Shown: in pieces, positions 40,960 through 48,844 of the stretch
Position numbering within the stretch: the first letter of the stretch is position 1
Layout of the letters: each line of letters begins with the position of its first letter
NCBI RefSeq assembly: GCF_042650605.1
Contig: NZ_JBHSBN010000019.1
Location: forward strand, 62,001 to 126,000
Origin: Micromonospora_J zhanjiangensis
GTDB lineage: Bacteria > Actinomycetota > Actinomycetes > Mycobacteriales > Micromonosporaceae
Direction of reading: 5' to 3'
DNA: 64,000 bases
The notes under the pieces: model-generated
What the model was told of the DNA's origin: nothing
Database searches by the model: none
What the model saw: only the letters and a program-made list of their open reading frames with translations
Program-made: the position numbers and the translations under genes

Positions 40960-42048
40960 ATGGTTGAGAGCGTGGTGAGACCGGCTGAGGAACGTTCAGG
41001 CATGACCGGGTCCGGCCAGCGCCGGAGCCGGTCGGCCATGGCGCAGCAGTTCGGCGCGGTTGGACTGGACCTGGTCGATCCGGCCCTTGAGGAGTCGGTG
41101 CGGTCCGTGCTCGTTTCGGTCGAGGCCGAGCTGCGGACCAGCGTGGTCAGCGCGGACCCGTTCGTCACCGAGGCGGCCCGGCACCTGCTGGACGCGGGTG
41201 GCAAGCGGTTCCGACCGTTGCTGGTGGCGCTGGGCGCCCAGTTCGGCGACCCGGCCTCGGCGCGGGTGGTGCCGGCGGCGGTGGTGATGGAGCTCACCCA
41301 CCTGGCCACCCTCTACCACGACGACGTGATGGACGAGGCCGACGTCCGGCGGGGCACCCCGAGCGCCAACTCCCGATGGACCAACTCGGTGGCCATCCTG
41401 GTCGGCGACTACCTGTTCGCCCGCGCGGCGGACCTCGCGGCCGATCTCGGCACGGAGGCGGTACGCCTGCAGGCGCGGACCTTCGCCCGGCTGGTGCACG
41501 GGCAGATCGCCGAGACGATCGGCCCGCGCGAGGGCGAGGACCCGGTCGGGCACTACCTCGGCGTGATCGCCGAGAAGACCGGCTCGTTGATCGCGACCTC
41601 GGCCCGGTTCGGCGGCATGTTCGGCGGCGCGTCGCCCGCCCACGTCGAGGCCCTCGCCGGCTACGGCGAGACGATCGGGGTGGCCTTCCAGCTCTCCGAC
41701 GACCTGTTGGACATCGCCTCGGAGTCGGTGCAGTCGGGCAAGACACCCGGCACCGACCTGCGCGAGGGGGTGCCCACCCTGCCGGTGCTCTACGCGCTCG
41801 GCGCGGACGACGCGGACGCCGCCTCGGTGCGACTGCGCGAGATCCTGGCCGCCGGCCCGGTCACCGACGAGGCGTTGCACGCCGAGGCGCTCGGCCTGCT
41901 GCGCGAGTCACCGGCGCTGAAGCGGGCCCGGGAGACGGTGCGCAGCTACGCCGAGGAGGCCCGGGAACAATTGCGCCCGCTGCCCGACGGCGGCCCGCGT
42001 CGCGCCCTCGAATCGCTCTGCGACTTCATCGCCGACCGCACGAGCTGA
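40960..42048 (+). CDS. Polyprenyl diphosphate synthase (probable menaquinone side-chain synthase)
   Basis: A trans-prenyltransferase of about 362 aa. The two Asp-rich motifs are LYHDDVMDEAD (first) and QLSDDLLDIASES (second), with GGKRFRPLL and EKTGSLIATSARFGG between. It would chain isopentenyl diphosphate units to a long prenyl diphosphate. Neighbouring nuo, menG and reductase genes suggest the menaquinone tail as product. The start is uncertain: ATG 40960, GTGs at 40972/40975 or ATG 41002 are all in frame. Confidence 0.88.
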   Translation: MVESVVRPAEERSGMTGSGQRRSRSAMAQQFGAVGLDLVDPALEESVRSVLVSVEAELRTSVVSADPFVTEAARHLLDAGGKRFRPLLVALGAQFGDPASARVVPAAVVMELTHLATLYHDDVMDEADVRRGTPSANSRWTNSVAILVGDYLFARAADLAADLGTEAVRLQARTFARLVHGQIAETIGPREGEDPVGHYLGVIAEKTGSLIATSARFGGMFGGASPAHVEALAGYGETIGVAFQLSDDLLDIASESVQSGKTPGTDLREGVPTLPVLYALGADDADAASVRLREILAAGPVTDEALHAEALGLLRESPALKRARETVRSYAEEAREQLRPLPDGGPRRALESLCDFIADRTS

Positions 42049-42080
42049 CCGCTTCCCGTCGACCGCGACCGCGCCCGTCC

Positions 42081-42107
42081 GCCGCCTCCCGCCAGCGGGA
42101 CGGCGGC
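42081..42107. terminator. Hairpin between convergent genes
   Basis: GCCGCCTCCCGC at 42081-42092 pairs with 42095-42107 with a one-base bulge, in the 61-bp gap between the prenyl synthase stop and the stop of the convergent MFS gene. Probably serves both. Confidence 0.6.
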
Positions 42108-42109
42108 GG

Positions 42110-43306
42110 CTAGCGCGCCGGCGCGGCCCGGACGACGAGGCGACGGCCGACCAGCATGCCGACGGCGGCCAGCAGCATCGCCGCCGCCGCAGTGAGCCAC
42201 ATCACCGGGTAGCCGGAGTGCGCGGCCAGCGCGCCCAGTCCGAGCGGGCCGACGCAGCCGCCCGCGTACACCCCGGTCTGGGTGATCGAGGTGGCGGCGG
42301 CCGGGGCCTGCGGGTGCAGCCGGACCACCGCGTAGTTCAGCAGTCCGGGCCAGGCCCAGCCGAGGCCGAAGCCGAGCAGGACGCCCGCCACCAGCGGCCC
42401 GGCGCCGCCGGCCGCGAGCAGGCCCAGCCCGGCCGCGCCGACGGTCAGCATCCCGGCGATCACCGCGATGTGCCCACCGGCCCGCCGGTCGGCGGACCAG
42501 CCGGCGCCGACCCGCCCGACCACGCAGACCGCGCTGCCCAGGGTGAGGGTCAGCCCGGCCAGGGCGGGTTCCAGTCCCCGGCCGGCCGCCGAGTCGACCA
42601 GGAACGTCCCCAGCGCGTTGGCCGCGCCGGAGGCGAGCGCGGCGGCCACCCCGAGCACGACGAGCGCCCCGGTGGCCCGGCCGCCGCCGCGACCGCGCTC
42701 GCGCGGCCCGTCCGGGGCACCCGCCTCGGCCGGTACGGCCGGCAGCGCGGCCAGCGCCGCGCCGGCCGCCGCGACGAACGCCCACCGCCAGCCGACCGTC
42801 AACGCGAACGCCGGCACGGCCGCGCCGGCCAGCAGCGTGGAGACCGGGATGGCCGCCTGCTTGACCCCGAACGACAGGCCCTGCCGCCCGGCCGGCACCT
42901 GCCGGGCCAGGGCCAGGTTGCTGGCCAGTTGGCCCAGCGCGTTGGCCCCGGCGCCGACCGCCAGCAGGATCACCAGGACCGGGTACGACCGGGCCAGCAC
43001 CGCGATCGCGAGCAGCGATCCGGCCGCGAGCAGGATCCCGGCCCGGGCCACCCGCGCCGGCCCGAGCCGTTCCACCAAGGCCCCCGACGGTACGGAGGCC
43101 AGCGCGCTCACCCCGAAGTAGACGGCGACGGCCAGTCCCAGTCCGGCCGGGGAGAATCCGAGTTCCCGACCCATCTGGACGGCGAGGCCGCCGACCAGGA
43201 ACACCGGCAGGACACAGGCGATGGTGGTGGCGATCGCGCCGACCGAGGTGCGTACCGGGCGGGTCGGGACGGAACGGCCGGGCGCGGGCAACTTGATCTC
43301 GACCAT
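42110..43306 (-). CDS. MFS transporter
   Basis: A 398-aa, 12-segment major facilitator protein. The first-half motif appears as SGALVERLGPARVARAG in the loop between segments 2 and 3, and GRVGAGWSADRRAGG is the matching loop of the second half. Start set at MVEIKLPAPGR (43304-43306). It is divergent from an IclR-type regulator with 153 bp between the starts, so it may be that regulator's target. Resembles the CynX/NimT-type group in layout, but the substrate is unknown. Confidence 0.85.
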   Translation of the reverse strand: MVEIKLPAPGRSVPTRPVRTSVGAIATTIACVLPVFLVGGLAVQMGRELGFSPAGLGLAVAVYFGVSALASVPSGALVERLGPARVARAGILLAAGSLLAIAVLARSYPVLVILLAVGAGANALGQLASNLALARQVPAGRQGLSFGVKQAAIPVSTLLAGAAVPAFALTVGWRWAFVAAAGAALAALPAVPAEAGAPDGPRERGRGGGRATGALVVLGVAAALASGAANALGTFLVDSAAGRGLEPALAGLTLTLGSAVCVVGRVGAGWSADRRAGGHIAVIAGMLTVGAAGLGLLAAGGAGPLVAGVLLGFGLGWAWPGLLNYAVVRLHPQAPAAATSITQTGVYAGGCVGPLGLGALAAHSGYPVMWLTAAAAMLLAAVGMLVGRRLVVRAAPAR

Positions 43307-43459
43307 TTGCCGCAACACTACGCGAGTCAGTCTCACCAACCGAACGTGTCTGTCGCTGCACGCACTGTTGTGGTAAATCTGGCATCCTCGATCCGAGCTG
43401 GGCATTTCGCAGTCGCCCGGTTTTTCATATGGTGTAAGTCCACGGCAGCGGAGGTGGTT

Positions 43460-44242
43460 GTGCGGGACCCCTTGGCGGAACCTTCGGACCTGATCCGCAG
43501 CGTGTCGCGGGCGCTCAGAGTCCTGGAGGCGGTCGGCCGGGCCCCGAAAGGGCTCACCGTGAAGCAGATCGCCCGGCGGTGCGAGCTGACCGTCGCGACG
43601 ACGTACCACCTGGTGCGCACCCTCGCCTACGAGGGATACGTGATCCGCCGGGAGGACGGGACGTACATCGTCGGTCTGGAGATCGCCGACCGGTACCGGG
43701 AACTGGTGACCGCGTTCCGCGGTCCGCCGGTGGTCGGCGAGGCGCTGCGCCGCGCCGCCTCGGACACCGGTTACAGCCACTACCTCGGCCGCTTCGTCGG
43801 CGGGCAGGTGGCGATCACCGCGGTGGCCGAGGGACACCGGTCGCCGTACGTCGAGGATCTGGTGCCCGGCTTCGACGAGGGCGCGCACGCCACCGCCCTG
43901 GGCAAGGCGCTGCTCGCCACCCTCACCCCCGACCAGCGCTTCCGTTACCTGCGGGAGTACGGCATGCGCCCGTTCACCCCGGCCACCCTCACCGCCGCCG
44001 ACGCGTTCGAGGCCGACCTGGCGGCCGGCGAGCGGCGCGGGATGCACGTCGAGATGGGCCAGTTCCGGCAGGGGGTGGCCTGCGCGGCCGTGCTGGTGGC
44101 GCCGGACAAGGAACTGGAACGGCGGGTGGTGCTGGCCTGTGCGCTGCCGGCCGCCGAGATGATGACCTCGGCCCGGATCGTCCGGGCCAAGCTGCTGGCG
44201 GTGGCCCGCGCCGTCGCCGACGGCCTGGCCACCGAGAGCTGA
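43460..44242 (+). CDS. IclR-family transcriptional regulator
   Basis: A 260-aa protein with an N-terminal winged HTH (VLEAVGRAPKGLTVKQIARR, then LTVATTYHLVRTLAYEGYVI) and the IclR ligand-binding domain (EGHRSPYVEDLVPGFDEGAHATALGKALLA, GMHVEMGQFRQGVACAAV). GGAGG lies five bases before the GTG. Divergent from the MFS transporter gene; regulators of this class often control transport and breakdown of aromatic or short-chain acids. Confidence 0.88.
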   Translation: MRDPLAEPSDLIRSVSRALRVLEAVGRAPKGLTVKQIARRCELTVATTYHLVRTLAYEGYVIRREDGTYIVGLEIADRYRELVTAFRGPPVVGEALRRAASDTGYSHYLGRFVGGQVAITAVAEGHRSPYVEDLVPGFDEGAHATALGKALLATLTPDQRFRYLREYGMRPFTPATLTAADAFEADLAAGERRGMHVEMGQFRQGVACAAVLVAPDKELERRVVLACALPAAEMMTSARIVRAKLLAVARAVADGLATES

Positions 44243-44256
44243 ACCGCAGGCGGCGC

Positions 44257-44294
44257 CGGGAAGTGCCTCCCGGGGACATGGGAGGCACTTCCCG
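44257..44294. terminator. Bidirectional hairpin between iclR-type and phoX-type genes
   Basis: A perfect 15-bp stem (CGGGAAGTGCCTCCC at 44257-44271 with 44280-44294) with an eight-base loop lies in the 56-bp gap between two convergent genes. Confidence 0.8.
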
Positions 44295-44298
44295 ACGG

Positions 44299-46425
44299 TC
44301 AGCGGCCGATCGTGCCACCGTCCAGTCGCCAGGCGCACACCACGCCCGGCTTGGCGAAGTCGCCGTCCGGCCAGTTGGAGGCCGGGTTGTCCAGCGACGC
44401 GCCGCTGATCTCGCCGGGGTGCTGCACCGCGACGAAGACCGAGCGGTTGTCCGAGGTGATGAATGGTCCGCAGGTCTCGGCACCCAGCGGTACGGTGAGG
44501 AACTGCTTCAGGTGCCCCCGCTCCGGACCCTCGACGGCCGTGGCGAACAGGCCGTCGTTGCCGCCCAGCGCGTTGCCGTCGGTGGCGATCCAGAGGTTGC
44601 CGGCGCCGTCGAAGGCGACGTTGTCCGGGCAGGAGATCGGCGACACCTGGCTCTTGTCGTACCCGGCGAAGTAGGTCGACGGGTCGCTCGGGTCGCCGCA
44701 GACGATCGGCAGCGACCAGGTGAACGTCGTGCCGGTGTGGTCGCCCCGGTCCTCGGTGATCTCCAGGATCTGCCCGTGCTTGTTGGCGTTGCGCGGGTTG
44801 ACCTCGTCGGCGGCGGCCTTGCCGGCCTTGCCCCGGTCGGTGTTGTTGGTCAACGCGACGTAGATCTTGCCGGTCACCCGGCTCGGCTCGACGTCCTCCG
44901 GACGGTCCATCTTGGTGGCACCGACCTTGTCGCCGGCCAGCCGGGTGAAGGTGAGCACCTCGGCCGCGGTCATCCCCGGCACGTACGAGGTGGTGCCGCG
45001 GACCAGCTTGATCCACTGGCCGGTGCCGTTGAACGCCCCGTCCGACGGCAACCTGCCCGAGCCGTCGACCTCGGCCGCGCTGGTGTAGTCGAACTTGGCC
45101 ACGTAGAGCGTGCCCGACTCCAGCAGGGCCAGGTTGTTCTTCCGGGCCACCCACGACTGGCCCTTGAGGTACCTGTTGTCGGAGACGAACTTGTACAGGT
45201 AGTCGAACCGCTCGTCGTCGCCCATGTACGCCACGACGTGCTGGTTGGCCGCCACGACGACGTTGGCGCCCTCGTGCTTCACCCGGCCCAGCGCGGTGTG
45301 CTTGCGGGGCCGGGCCTGCGGGTCGAACGGGTCCACCTCCACCACCCAGCCGAACCGGTGCGCCTCGTTCGGGTGCTTCGACAGGTCGAACCGCTCGTCC
45401 ACCCGGTCCCACCTGCGGCTGCCGGACGGGTAGCGGTCGGTGGTGCTGATGCCGTACCGGGCCAGCTTGGACTTGAGCTCCTCGGGCGCGCCGTCACCGC
45501 CGACGAAGTACTGGTTGAAGTTCTCCTCGCCGGAGAGCACCGTGCCCCACGGGGTGAGCCCGCCGGCGCAGTTGTTCAACGTACCGACCACGGTCCGGCC
45601 GGTCGGGTCGGCCGCGGTCCGCAGCCACGCCGAACCGGCCGCCGGCCCGGTGACGTCGAATTTCGTCTCCAGCGCCGTGATCCGGCGGTTGTAGGCGCGC
45701 CGGCCGGAGCGGACCAACTCCCACCGGCCGGTCTGGCCGGCCCGTTCGATCTCCACGACGGACAGGCCGTGCGCGGCCATCGCGGCCCGCACCTGGTCCG
45801 GGGTGAGCGCCTCCAGGCCGGTGAACCCGGGGAACATCAACTCCTCGTTGGTGTACTCGTGGTTGACCACCAGCAGGGCCCGGGTGTTCCGCCGGTCCAG
45901 CGGCAACACCGCGACGAAGTCGTTGTTGTAGCCGAACTGCGTCGACTGCCGGGCGGCGGTCTGCCGGTGCACGTCCAGCGGCGGGGCGCCGGGCAGCACC
46001 GGGTCGCCCCAGCGGGCCACCACCGCGTGGTCGTACCCGTTCGGCACGACCAGGGTGTCCAGCTTGTTCGGCGGAATCGGCTTGAAGGTAAGCGCGCCGT
46101 TGCCGGCCGGCCGCGCGGTCACGGTGAAGTCCTCGATCTCCGGTGCGGCCGGACCGCCGGGCGCGGCCGCCGCCGGCGCCGCGCCGGTCGACGCGCCGGC
46201 GGCGGCGCCGAGGCCGAGCACCAGGGCACCGGCGACGCCTGCGCGGACCACGCCGCGGCGGGACATCCCGGCATCCACCAGGTCACCGAAGTACGGGTTG
46301 TCGGACCGGTTGGGAACCGGGTGGTCGCAGGCGTTGCCGCACCGGTACCGGCAGGTCATCGCGTCACGTCCACCGTGCCCCGCGGTGCCGAGCAGCGGCA
46401 GCGCGCGGCGGGGTCGATCGGTCAT
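44299..46425 (-). CDS. PhoX-type alkaline phosphatase (DUF839), Tat-exported
   Basis: A 708-aa protein. MSRRGVVRAGVAGALVLGLG, about 55 residues from the start, is a twin-arginine signal. Family features include TLNNCAGGLTPWGTVLSGEE, VNHEYTNEELMFPG, HGQILEITEDRGDH and CPDNVAFDGAGNLWIATDG. PhoX enzymes are periplasmic or extracellular phosphomonoesterases using Fe/Ca cofactors. A GAGGAGATACC ribosome site precedes MTDRPRR. The N-terminal extension before the Tat motif has CRYRCGNACDHP, a Cys-rich stretch often seen in actinobacterial members. Confidence 0.9.
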   Translation of the reverse strand: MTDRPRRALPLLGTAGHGGRDAMTCRYRCGNACDHPVPNRSDNPYFGDLVDAGMSRRGVVRAGVAGALVLGLGAAAGASTGAAPAAAAPGGPAAPEIEDFTVTARPAGNGALTFKPIPPNKLDTLVVPNGYDHAVVARWGDPVLPGAPPLDVHRQTAARQSTQFGYNNDFVAVLPLDRRNTRALLVVNHEYTNEELMFPGFTGLEALTPDQVRAAMAAHGLSVVEIERAGQTGRWELVRSGRRAYNRRITALETKFDVTGPAAGSAWLRTAADPTGRTVVGTLNNCAGGLTPWGTVLSGEENFNQYFVGGDGAPEELKSKLARYGISTTDRYPSGSRRWDRVDERFDLSKHPNEAHRFGWVVEVDPFDPQARPRKHTALGRVKHEGANVVVAANQHVVAYMGDDERFDYLYKFVSDNRYLKGQSWVARKNNLALLESGTLYVAKFDYTSAAEVDGSGRLPSDGAFNGTGQWIKLVRGTTSYVPGMTAAEVLTFTRLAGDKVGATKMDRPEDVEPSRVTGKIYVALTNNTDRGKAGKAAADEVNPRNANKHGQILEITEDRGDHTGTTFTWSLPIVCGDPSDPSTYFAGYDKSQVSPISCPDNVAFDGAGNLWIATDGNALGGNDGLFATAVEGPERGHLKQFLTVPLGAETCGPFITSDNRSVFVAVQHPGEISGASLDNPASNWPDGDFAKPGVVCAWRLDGGTIGR

Positions 46426-46618
46426 CTGTGGTATCTCCTCGCTCGTCGACTCGCCTCTGGTCAGCGCCTGAGCTGGCCAGGACGTGCGGTGGGTCGGGTT
46501 GCGGCTGGTCAGCGTGGTCCACGGCGTAACCGGGGTCTGCCGGACGGTAGGAGCGCGGCGTGAGCGCCGCCCGGCCGGACGGCGAACGCGAGGTGAACAC
46601 CTCGACGTGAGCGGCGGG

Positions 46619-47185
46619 GTGAACCGGTGGCGCCGGATTCCCGTATCAACCCGTGGAGGGGAGGCCGCCATCAGCGATCACGACGCCCAGTTGCTCCGCG
46701 CGCTGCACGACGAGCACGCAGAGGCCCTCTTCGCGCACGCGCTACGCCTGGTCAACGGAGACCTGCAACGGGCGGAGGATCTGGTGCAGGAGACCCTCCT
46801 GCGGGCCTGGCGGCATCCGGAGGCGCTGGACCCCAGCCGCGGCTCGGTCCGCGGCTGGCTGTTCACCACCGCCCGCAACCTCGCCATCGACCAGTGGCGC
46901 CGGCGCAACGCCCGGGTCGGCGAGATCGTCACCGACGACCTGCCCGAACCGCCGCACGGGCCGGACGAGGCCGACCGGGCGGTGGAGGCGTGGACCGTGG
47001 CCGAGGCGTTGAGACGACTCAGCCAGTCGCACCGCGAGGTGCTGGTCGAGTGCTTCTACCTCGGCCGGTCGGTCACCGAGGCGGCCGGCCGGCTGGGCGT
47101 ACCGCCCGGGACGGTGAAGTCGCGGACGCACTACGCGCTGCGTTCGCTCCGGCTGGTGCTGGCCGAGATGGGGGTGACCAGGTGA
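46619..47185 (+). CDS. ECF RNA polymerase sigma factor
   Basis: Sigma-70 region 2 (LRALHDEHAEALFAHALRL, then RAEDLVQETLLRAWRHP) and region 4 (LSQSHREVLVECFYLGRSV, then LGVPPGTVKSRTHYALRSL) are clear. The start is doubtful. The GTG at 46619 has a weak ribosome site, whereas GGAGGGGAGG at 46655-46664 is five bases before an in-frame ATC at 46670 (ISDHDAQLL), exactly where homologues begin. The next gene, overlapping by GTGA, is its anti-sigma factor. Confidence 0.9.
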   Translation: MNRWRRIPVSTRGGEAAISDHDAQLLRALHDEHAEALFAHALRLVNGDLQRAEDLVQETLLRAWRHPEALDPSRGSVRGWLFTTARNLAIDQWRRRNARVGEIVTDDLPEPPHGPDEADRAVEAWTVAEALRRLSQSHREVLVECFYLGRSVTEAAGRLGVPPGTVKSRTHYALRSLRLVLAEMGVTR

Positions 47186-47871
47186 CCAGTTGCGAGTACG
47201 CGCACGACGACGGCGCGTACGTGCTTGGTGCCCTGCCACCCGCCGAACGGGCCGCCTACGAGCGCCACCTGGCCGGCTGCCCCGAGTGCCGGGAGGCGGT
47301 GGCCGAGATCGCCGTCCTGCCCGGCCTGCTCGGCCGGCTCGACCCCGCCGGGCTCGACCTGATCGCCGAGCCGCCCCGCCCCGGACCGCCGGTGACCAAG
47401 CTGCTCACCGCCGCCCGGGGCGAACGGCGCCGGCAGCGCCGCGCCGCCCGGGTGCGGTACGCGGGCATGGCGTTGGCCGCGGCCTGCCTCGCGGTGTTCG
47501 TCGCGGTCGGGGCGACCTGGTTGCGGGGCAGCGCCACCCCACCGAACCCGCTGGCGCACCCGGCGGCCATGCGCCCGGTGGCGGCCACCGCGCCGGTGAC
47601 CGCCGAGATCGGCCTGGACGGTGTCGGCTGGGGCACCAAGGTGGCGATGCACTGCCGATACCAGGGCACCGGCGAGTACGCGAAGTCGTACACCTTCCGC
47701 CTGGTGGCGTACGGGCCGGACGGCGCCAAGGAGCAGGTCGGCTCCTGGGTGGCCGGCCCCGGCGACGACGTCACCATGACCGGGGCGACCCGGTTCACCG
47801 CGGCGGAGCTGACCCGGCTGGAGCTGATCCGGTACGACGGGACCGTCCTGCTCGCGTACGACGTGCCCTGA
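47182..47871 (+). CDS. Anti-sigma factor, RskA-like with zinc-finger domain
   Basis: A 229-aa membrane protein. The N-terminal ASD has YVLGALPPAERAAYERHLAGCPEC, the zf-HC2 pattern H-x3-C-x2-C. One membrane segment follows (GMALAAACLAVFVAVGATWL, about residues 93-112), and the C-terminal extracytoplasmic domain ends in LELIRYDGTVLLAYDVP. The GTG start overlaps the sigma gene's stop. Likely holds the sigma factor at the membrane until a signal triggers proteolysis; the signal is unknown. Some relatives respond to oxidants. Confidence 0.9.
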   Translation: MTSCEYAHDDGAYVLGALPPAERAAYERHLAGCPECREAVAEIAVLPGLLGRLDPAGLDLIAEPPRPGPPVTKLLTAARGERRRQRRAARVRYAGMALAAACLAVFVAVGATWLRGSATPPNPLAHPAAMRPVAATAPVTAEIGLDGVGWGTKVAMHCRYQGTGEYAKSYTFRLVAYGPDGAKEQVGSWVAGPGDDVTMTGATRFTAAELTRLELIRYDGTVLLAYDVP

Positions 47872-47892
47872 GGCCGCCGCGCGGGCGCGGGC

Positions 47893-48327
47893 TCACCGCT
47901 GGTCCAGCTCCATCCACCGGGTCGGCACGGCGAGCGGGCGGAACCCGGCCTCCGCGTAGAGGCCGTGCGCGTCGTTGGTGGCCAGCAGGATCCGCCGTAC
48001 GCCCTGTTCGGCCAGCTCCGTGCGGACCTGGTCGACCAGCCAGCGGCCCAGGCCGCGACCCCGCTCGGCCCGGTCGACGTACACGTCGCAGAGCCAGCCG
48101 AAGGTGGCCCGGTCGGTCACCACCCGGGCGAACGCCACCTGCGCGCCGTCGCCGGATCGGTAGATCCCGAACACCACCGAGCCGGCGATCGCGGCCGCCA
48201 TGGTCTCCCGGGACCGGCCAATCGCCCAGTAGGCGTCCGTGCTGAGCCAGTGGTGAACCCGGTCGAGGTCGATCCGGCCCGGGTCGGTCGACAGGCGGTA
48301 GCCGTCCGGGCGGTCTTCGGTCGGCAC
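47893..48327 (-). CDS. GNAT-family N-acetyltransferase
   Basis: A 144-aa protein: FGWLCDVYVDRAERGRGLGR includes the acetyl-CoA-binding R-x-x-G-x-G pattern, followed by WLVDQVRTELAEQG, GVRRILLATNDAHGLYAEAGF and a final PTRWMELDQ. Size and order are typical. GTG start two bases after the membrane-protein gene upstream, so the two are co-transcribed. The acceptor is unknown. Confidence 0.88.
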   Translation of the reverse strand: MPTEDRPDGYRLSTDPGRIDLDRVHHWLSTDAYWAIGRSRETMAAAIAGSVVFGIYRSGDGAQVAFARVVTDRATFGWLCDVYVDRAERGRGLGRWLVDQVRTELAEQGVRRILLATNDAHGLYAEAGFRPLAVPTRWMELDQR

Positions 48328-48329
48328 GG

Positions 48330-48716
48330 TCAGTCCCGGTCGGTGACCAGGCCGAGCAGCCAGGTGACGATGCCGACGAAGAGCGCGCCCAGCACCGCCG
48401 CCGGCCAGAAGTGGTCGACGTGGAACGGCAGGTCGAGCTGCCCGGCGATCCAGCTGGTCAGCAGGAACAGCAGCCCGTTGACCACCAGCGCGATGAGTCC
48501 CAAGGTGAGCAGGTAGAGACCACACCCGACGGTCTTGATGATCGGGTGCAGCACCGCGTTCACCACACCGAAGATCACCGCCACCAGGATCAGCGTGAGC
48601 ACCTTCTCGCCGACCGAGTCGGTGTTCAGGCTGATGCCGGGGATGAGCAGCGTCGCGAACCAGAACGCCAGGGCGGTGGTGGCGAGCCGGATCAGAAGGC
48701 CCTTCAGAAAACCCAT
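48330..48716 (-). CDS. Phage-holin-superfamily IV-like membrane protein
   Basis: A 128-aa protein with four membrane segments: LATTALAFWFATLLIPG, VLTLILVAVIFGVVNAVLHP, LLTLGLIALVVNGLLFLL and FWPAAVLGALFVGIVTWLL. The pattern NAVLHPIIK and NGLLF fits PF04020 (YvlD-like), widespread in bacteria and not tied to phages despite the name. Role unknown. Confidence 0.85.
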   Translation of the reverse strand: MGFLKGLLIRLATTALAFWFATLLIPGISLNTDSVGEKVLTLILVAVIFGVVNAVLHPIIKTVGCGLYLLTLGLIALVVNGLLFLLTSWIAGQLDLPFHVDHFWPAAVLGALFVGIVTWLLGLVTDRD

Positions 48717-48844
48717 GCCCGGGATGGTGCCACGGTCGGTCCACCCGCGTCCCGCCCGGTCCGCGTTCGCCACCCGGGGTGCCGGTCCGGTGACCGTCCG
48801 CGGGCGCCGGGCCCCTCGCCGGTGCGTCGCCGAGGTGGTACGCG

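Noticed and set aside
42110..45412. 1100-codon minus-strand frame covering the MFS gene and the DNA beyond it
   Set aside because: Only the first-listed 398 residues from 43306 are MFS-like; the upstream part is antisense to the IclR gene and out of frame with the PhoX-type gene.
48330..48716. Prophage remnant, from the holin-like gene
   Set aside because: The family is a general bacterial membrane family; no phage structural, lysis or integrase gene is nearby.
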